Of a stretch of DNA of 8,911 nt, positions 6,288-8,911 are shown piece by piece (position 1 is the first letter of the stretch; every line of letters begins with the position of its first letter). Both the position numbers and the translations under genes were made by a program. The notes beneath the pieces were generated by a model, which made no database searches, had not been told where the DNA came from, and was given only the letters and a program-made list of their open reading frames with translations. Location: NCBI GenBank assembly GCA_903842475.1, contig CAIMMA010000471.1, positions 1-8,911 of the forward strand, in the 5' to 3' direction. The DNA comes from an uncultured bacterium. Lineage in GTDB: Bacteria > Desulfobacterota > Desulfobulbia > Desulfobulbales > Desulfobulbaceae.

Positions 6288-7312
6288 TTACCCCCTTTTT
6301 TAGCGGCGAGTGCCTCTTCATAAGCTTTGAGACGGTCGTCAGAGTACAAGGGTACCCCTTTCCAGCATGCCGGATCATGATAGCCGTAGTCAACTGCCAG
6401 TTTCGGAGTGAAGCCGAGGACAGGTTTGAGGCGATCCAAGCCTTCCTGGCCAAATTTCTCTTTGTACTTCGCGATGTACGCGGTGTGGTCCTCGCACCCG
6501 TAAACCCATTCGTTGAGGAACTCCGGCAGGAGTTCTTCATGCCGCTCATATTTGCCCTGATATTGGCTGAAGCGGATATCGAGACCGTAGTAGCCGCGGC
6601 AGGCGGAAGGATGGGCGCCGTAGGGGCAGTGGACAACGGCCAAGGTTTTGTAGTAGGGAACGATGACGCGGTCGGGATCGCTTCTGATCTCTTCCGGCTC
6701 GACGATTTCCTCGCAGGTAACGATGACACCACGTTTTGAACCCATGGCGCCGAATTCATCGGTAACACCGCGGGTACCATAGGAAACCACATTGCCGTAA
6801 CGGTCGGCTTTCTGGGCATGGATGACAGCGACATCAGCACGCCAAGCCCTTACAACCGTTGTTTTTTCGCCGGTGAAAGGATCTTCGACAAATCTAATGT
6901 CGGTGGTATTATGCTTGGGCATGTCCGTGCCGATATTACCTTTCACCGGAATGAAGGGGATGCCGAGGAAACCGGCGATCAAGGCACTGGTCGCACCGAA
7001 ATTGGAGATGTCGTATCGCTTGAGATGTCCTTTGTTGAAGGCGCGGCGAATGGCATAGGGTGCCTTGACATACCAGTTCATGATCCAGGCAGAGTGAATT
7101 TCGGTAACGCAACCGGCGCCGACCAGGATATCCAGACCACCAACGTCGGTGGAGGATTCGATGGTGGTGAGGTGTCGTTTTTTCTGCCTGATGATTTCAT
7201 GCGTCAGGGCCATGGGGACCATAATCTGGAATCCACCATAGTAGACTGTGTCGCCATCTTGGATGTATTTAGCTACCGCATCCTTGAGCGTCATCCTTTT
7301 GTCGAGATCCAT
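6284..7312 (-). CDS. gctA: Class I CoA-transferase alpha subunit (glutaconate CoA-transferase-like)
   Basis: A 342-residue subunit of a heteromeric class I CoA-transferase, slightly longer than the roughly 320-residue GctA. The N-terminus MTLKDAVAKYIQDGDTVYYG is typical of the Rossmann-like CoA-transferase fold. It is followed by GFQIMVPMALTHEIIRQKK, a central block IPFIPVKGNIGTDMPKHN and RADVAVIHAQKADRYGNV, the recurrent A-xxA-D-xGNV strand-turn of the family. The chosen ATG has AGAAGGAGA just upstream. The same frame is open for another 25 codons to a CTG preceded by a near-perfect Shine-Dalgarno, so a longer form is possible but less conserved-looking. The stop overlaps the beta-subunit start by ATGA, forming an alpha-beta operon. 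The acid substrate (glutaconate, acetoacetate or another) cannot be read from sequence. The alpha gene itself shows no lesion. Confidence 0.92.
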   Translation of the reverse strand: MDLDKRMTLKDAVAKYIQDGDTVYYGGFQIMVPMALTHEIIRQKKRHLTTIESSTDVGGLDILVGAGCVTEIHSAWIMNWYVKAPYAIRRAFNKGHLKRYDISNFGATSALIAGFLGIPFIPVKGNIGTDMPKHNTTDIRFVEDPFTGEKTTVVRAWRADVAVIHAQKADRYGNVVSYGTRGVTDEFGAMGSKRGVIVTCEEIVEPEEIRSDPDRVIVPYYKTLAVVHCPYGAHPSACRGYYGLDIRFSQYQGKYERHEELLPEFLNEWVYGCEDHTAYIAKYKEKFGQEGLDRLKPVLGFTPKLAVDYGYHDPACWKGVPLYSDDRLKAYEEALAAKKGGK

Positions 7313-7390
7313 TCCATTCTCCTTCTGATTTTCCTTCTTTGGGTTAAAAAAAGAACTAAGCAACGATGAGAATTTTTCGAATACCAGGGT

Positions 7391-7400
7391 ACACCTCCTT
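7391..7400 (-). promoter_or_regulatory. Near-ideal Shine-Dalgarno in CoA-transferase leader (second of two)
   Basis: On the minus strand this reads AAGGAGGTGT, almost the full complement of the 16S rRNA 3' end. No ATG follows at normal distance. A CTG six bases after GGAGG is in frame with the alpha subunit and would add 25 residues. A GTG within the site would give only a 12-codon peptide. It could serve an extended alpha subunit, a leader peptide or ribosome standby loading. Confidence 0.5.
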
Positions 7401-7461
7401 CCTAAGGTTTAACAAAACTCATGGGGAAAAGGTCGTTTACCGACAAGTTCTTGGGTAGCTC

Positions 7462-7470
7462 ACACCTCCT
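7462..7470 (-). promoter_or_regulatory. Near-ideal Shine-Dalgarno in CoA-transferase leader (first of two)
   Basis: On the minus strand this reads AGGAGGTGT, identical over nine bases to the second site 71 bases downstream. It is flanked by CACA and TGTG, so it sits in a small inverted repeat that could mask it. No start codon lies at normal spacing. The in-frame triplet six bases on is CTA, and the following frame (with an internal TTG) ends in a TAG that abuts the second site. It looks like the start of a very short leader ORF whose start codon is non-standard or mutated. Confidence 0.4.
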
Positions 7471-7497
7471 GTGTTTTCTGTTTTATAGTTATGCTTT

Positions 7498-7525
7498 CGG
7501 ATAAGGGGCGGCTTGGATTTATCCG
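7498..7525. repeat. Seven-bp hairpin in the CoA-transferase upstream region
   Basis: CGGATAA (7498-7504) pairs with TTATCCG (7519-7525) across a 14-base loop. It lies between the Cys-rich gene and the leader of the CoA-transferase operon, 27 bases upstream of the first Shine-Dalgarno site in the minus direction. There is no T run on the minus strand. It may be an operator half-site pair or a weak terminator; the role is unknown. Confidence 0.35.
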
Positions 7526-7583
7526 GGCCTTTTACACTTTGTACACACACGGCACAGCTCATGCGCCTGCATGGTTCGAGGCC

Positions 7584-7790
7584 TTACGGTTCGATAAAAC
7601 CCCGGGCACTCAGCACTTCGTAACAGGGACGACATAGATAATAAACGCGGACGTTGCCACAGCCGGAGCCGTAGAGCTGCAAGGTAAAGGTGCATTCAGA
7701 GCAGCTCGGCAGCATGCAGCGGCTCTCACAGAACTTGAAGTCCTCTTCAGGCAGACCGCATTCGTCGCAGACGTTTGGAAAAATTGGCAT
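7584..7790 (-). CDS. Cys-rich small putative zinc-binding protein (68 aa)
   Basis: An unrecognised 68-residue protein with nine cysteines (13 percent). They fall in ordered pairs: C8xxC11, C21xxxC25, C30xxC33 and C53xxC56, with a lone C44. Four such pairs can bind two zinc ions, so a small double zinc-finger or treble-clef fold is likely. There is no signal peptide or membrane segment. The ATG follows AAAGAAAC, a weak ribosome site. It is on the same strand as the CoA-transferase operon but 271 bases upstream of it, with the paired Shine-Dalgarno leader in between, so co-transcription is uncertain. A 17-spaced promoter candidate lies 65-93 bases upstream. It could be a regulator, a metal store or a subunit of a larger complex; no function is assigned. 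Confidence 0.72.
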   Translation of the reverse strand: MPIFPNVCDECGLPEEDFKFCESRCMLPSCSECTFTLQLYGSGCGNVRVYYLCRPCYEVLSARGFIEP

Positions 7791-7819
7791 GTTTCTTTAA
7801 TTTCCAGTTATAAAAGTCC

Positions 7820-7832
7820 CCGGCTCGGCCGG
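7820..7832. repeat. Short GC hairpin in the 5' leader of the Cys-rich gene
   Basis: CCGGC-TCG-GCCGG is a perfect five-bp inverted repeat 30 bases upstream of the Cys-rich start. On the minus strand it is followed by GGACTTTTATAA, giving a weak terminator or attenuator appearance. Confidence 0.3.
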
Positions 7833-7854
7833 TGGGTACTTATCGGAAAAACTT

Positions 7855-7883
7855 TGTATCTTTTCGTGCAACTACTTGTTCAA
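7855..7883 (-). promoter_or_regulatory. Candidate promoter for the Cys-rich gene
   Basis: On the minus strand TTGAAC (7883-7878) and GATACA (7860-7855) are separated by exactly 17 bases. They match the -35 and -10 consensus at four and three of six positions. Spacing and AT-rich context are right but the -10 is weak. Confidence 0.25.
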
Positions 7884-7949
7884 ACAACAAATCGTGCAGA
7901 CTACAAATATATAAAAGAAACTAATATGAACAGGCGGGGTAGTATTATC

Positions 7950-7967
7950 AAAAACAGTTAGAAACTG
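7950..7967 (-). terminator. Small hairpin with T run, terminator-like
   Basis: On the minus strand CAGTT-TCT-AACTG is a perfect five-bp hairpin followed at once by five T. The stem is short and AT-rich, so termination would be inefficient. It lies about 45-60 bases downstream of the perfect extended -10 at 8017-8025 on the same strand, which raises the possibility of a very short transcript. Confidence 0.35.
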
Positions 7968-8016
7968 AAAAACACAATACTTGCATGGGGGTGGAGCAGT
8001 TGGGGAGCAAAAAGCC

Positions 8017-8025
8017 ATTATAGCA
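8017..8025 (-). promoter_or_regulatory. Extended -10 promoter TGCTATAAT
   Basis: On the minus strand this is a perfect extended -10 element, with the TGn motif joined directly to consensus TATAAT. No good -35 is present at 17 bases, which extended -10 promoters can tolerate. Transcription would start near 8010 and run toward the Cys-rich gene, 220 bases away, through the terminator-like hairpin at 7950-7967. Confidence 0.45.
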
Positions 8026-8065
8026 CTTGGTGGTATCTTTTCATTCCCAACCTTAGCTGCAGACA

Positions 8066-8094
8066 ATGAAGCAAAAAACAGGCCCTCCTGTCAA
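8066..8094 (-). promoter_or_regulatory. Second candidate promoter with perfect -35 TTGACA
   Basis: On the minus strand a perfect TTGACA (8094-8089) is followed after 17 bases by CTTCAT (8071-8066), which matches TATAAT at only three positions. It is upstream of and collinear with the extended -10 element. With those elements, the gene-free stretch 7791-8225 contains only AT-rich regulatory-looking sequence and no ORF I can support. Confidence 0.25.
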
Positions 8095-8225
8095 CTCATT
8101 TTTTCATTTTTCGGCGATATCAACGCTCCCGGTAGAATGCAAGGGAACACAGGCCCCCGCATGACGGGCCAGGAAGACGTACGCCCTGCGCCCTGGAGCA
8201 GAGGTCCCTGCAGGCAGCATCGCCT

Positions 8226-8633
8226 CTACAAACTTTCCTCCACAAGGGTCGGCTCAATCCCTTCCGAACGAAGAGCGGCCATGATCGCATGGGTGAGCTG
8301 CACGTCCAGATCGGGAACATCCACCCCTTTGAGACACTGGCGCAGCGATAGATTCTGCAGCACAAAAATGTGCCAAGACACGGGCATCCCCTTGTACCCA
8401 TCACCCTCTTCAGCCTGACAGCCGCAGCCGATCATGAATTCCGCTTCCCCTTCAAGGTATTCGAGATACCAGCCCCGTTCTTCACTGCTGGGGTACCTCG
8501 TGACATATCCTGCCTTGGCTAAGGCCTGCGACAGCCAAGTGGCCAATTCAAAACCGTAGGCACCGGGTTCAACCTGACAGGATTCAGGAAGATAGGGGAG
8601 AAACTGGGTTGATGAAAATTCGATACGCGACAT
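8226..8633 (-). CDS. Conserved-looking hypothetical protein (135 aa)
   Basis: A soluble, acidic 135-residue protein with no signal peptide or membrane helix. The segment GAYGFELATWLSQALAKAGY followed by SSEERGWYLEYLEGEAEFMI resembles a widespread family of small bacterial hypothetical proteins. In these, an amphipathic helix (ELA-WL--AL---G) precedes a strand rich in WG/W-LEY before a Cys-containing turn (here GCGCQ). I recall the pattern but no name or function. The C-terminus TLVEESL is unremarkable. The ATG follows GAGAAGAAACC, a usable ribosome site. The gene appears monocistronic: upstream sequence holds a CAACCC/GGGTTG hairpin, and downstream is the promoter-rich gap. Confidence 0.78.
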   Translation of the reverse strand: MSRIEFSSTQFLPYLPESCQVEPGAYGFELATWLSQALAKAGYVTRYPSSEERGWYLEYLEGEAEFMIGCGCQAEEGDGYKGMPVSWHIFVLQNLSLRQCLKGVDVPDLDVQLTHAIMAALRSEGIEPTLVEESL

Positions 8634-8660
8634 GGTTTCTTCTCAAAAGAGGGAGGGGGC

Positions 8661-8677
8661 CAACCCTTCATGGGTTG
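8661..8677. repeat. Six-bp hairpin upstream of the hypothetical gene
   Basis: CAACCC-TTCAT-GGGTTG is a perfect inverted repeat 28 bases upstream of the start at 8633, likely within its untranslated leader. No T run follows. It could be an operator or RNA hairpin; the role is unknown. Confidence 0.35.
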
Positions 8678-8779
8678 TCACTGCTGCGCCAACTGACTAT
8701 GCATGGACAGAGCTCATACCCGACCGGTGGCTTGAGCTTGACCTTTGCCCTCAACAGGGTACAGCGGTGCGCGAAATAA

Positions 8780-8911
8780 TTCGATTGTAAAATAATAACC
8801 TACCATGACAACCTGACGTTACGCCACGACAAAAACTCCCTGTGGCGCCGCCAAGAACTGCTCACCGGCATCGCCAAGGTTCTCGATAGTTACCAGGGCC
8901 CGCCCTCAGCC
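8780..8911 (+). CDS. Possible partial coding region at the right edge
   Basis: After a TAA at 8777-8779 this frame is open to the window end (44 codons). From CTG at 8813 it reads LTLRHDKNSLWRRQELLTGI and onward. About 25 of 33 third positions there are G or C, like the real genes in this window. No ATG, GTG or TTG start is in frame; the nearby ATG at 8805 is one base out of frame and stops after three codons. It may use CTG, be frameshifted near its start, or be a remnant. I do not recognise the product. Confidence 0.3.

Noticed and set aside
5337..6323. 328-residue plus-strand open frame over the CoA-transferase beta gene
   Set aside because: It is antisense to both halves of the beta subunit, whose motifs are unmistakable.
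7872..8066. 64-residue minus-strand frame with a hydrophobic C-terminal half
   Set aside because: It starts at TTG with no Shine-Dalgarno and lies over the promoter-like AT-rich sequence; the hydrophobic tail follows from AT-rich composition.
7981..8418. 145-residue plus-strand frame starting at TTG with a slightly signal-like beginning
   Set aside because: No ribosome site, a rare start, and the second half is antisense to the better-supported 8226-8633 gene.
1..8911. CRISPR array, tRNA, rRNA, toxin-antitoxin or defence system
   Set aside because: No regularly spaced repeats, cloverleaf or rRNA sequence was seen, and no encoded protein has nuclease, toxin or defence motifs.

Overview
The window looks like ordinary chromosomal DNA from a Gram-negative bacterium. 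Coding regions are GC-rich, and there is a lipobox lipoprotein, a signal-peptide-bearing 5'-nucleotidase and strong Shine-Dalgarno sites. The mix of a class I CoA-transferase operon, small Cys-rich zinc-ribbon proteins and this type of polyphosphate kinase would suit a Desulfobacterota-like anaerobe. That placement is an inference from gene content; there is no rRNA or other marker.

Layout. Bases 1-1271 (minus strand) hold the first 423 codons of polyphosphate kinase 1, which runs off the left edge. Upstream of it lies a 140-base inverted-repeat structure (1341-1480). Two tiny zinc-ribbon proteins follow on the plus strand (1565-1765 and 1833-2021), then a secreted metallophosphatase/5'-nucleotidase (2308-4065). 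The next 520 bases are a gene graveyard. They contain a minus-strand fragment resembling the C-terminus of an MFS-type transporter and a plus-strand fragment resembling the end of a laminin-G/DUF1080-like domain. A lipoprotein with a PsbP-like region follows at 4589-5224.

The right half is mainly minus strand. A two-subunit class I CoA-transferase operon (alpha 6284-7312, beta 5508-6287) has ATGA start/stop overlap. The beta gene carries an in-frame TAA at codon 126, between two well-preserved halves. Downstream is a perfect 12-bp hairpin (5448-5484). Upstream is a leader with two near-ideal Shine-Dalgarno sequences that have no normal start codon, then a 68-residue protein with nine cysteines (7584-7790). 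An AT-rich intergenic stretch follows with a perfect extended -10 promoter and a small terminator-like hairpin, then a 135-residue conserved-looking hypothetical protein (8226-8633). The last 130 bases are open on the plus strand and look coding but have no start.

Functionally, Ppk1 and the secreted nucleotidase both concern phosphate, but nothing in the sequence links them as a pathway. The CoA-transferase would move CoA between acyl-CoA and free acids in fermentation or acid degradation, if the beta subunit is made. I see no defence system, CRISPR array, tRNA, rRNA or intact mobile element. The most unusual items are the interrupted beta subunit, the 140-base folded element upstream of ppk1 and the paired Shine-Dalgarno leader of the CoA-transferase operon.
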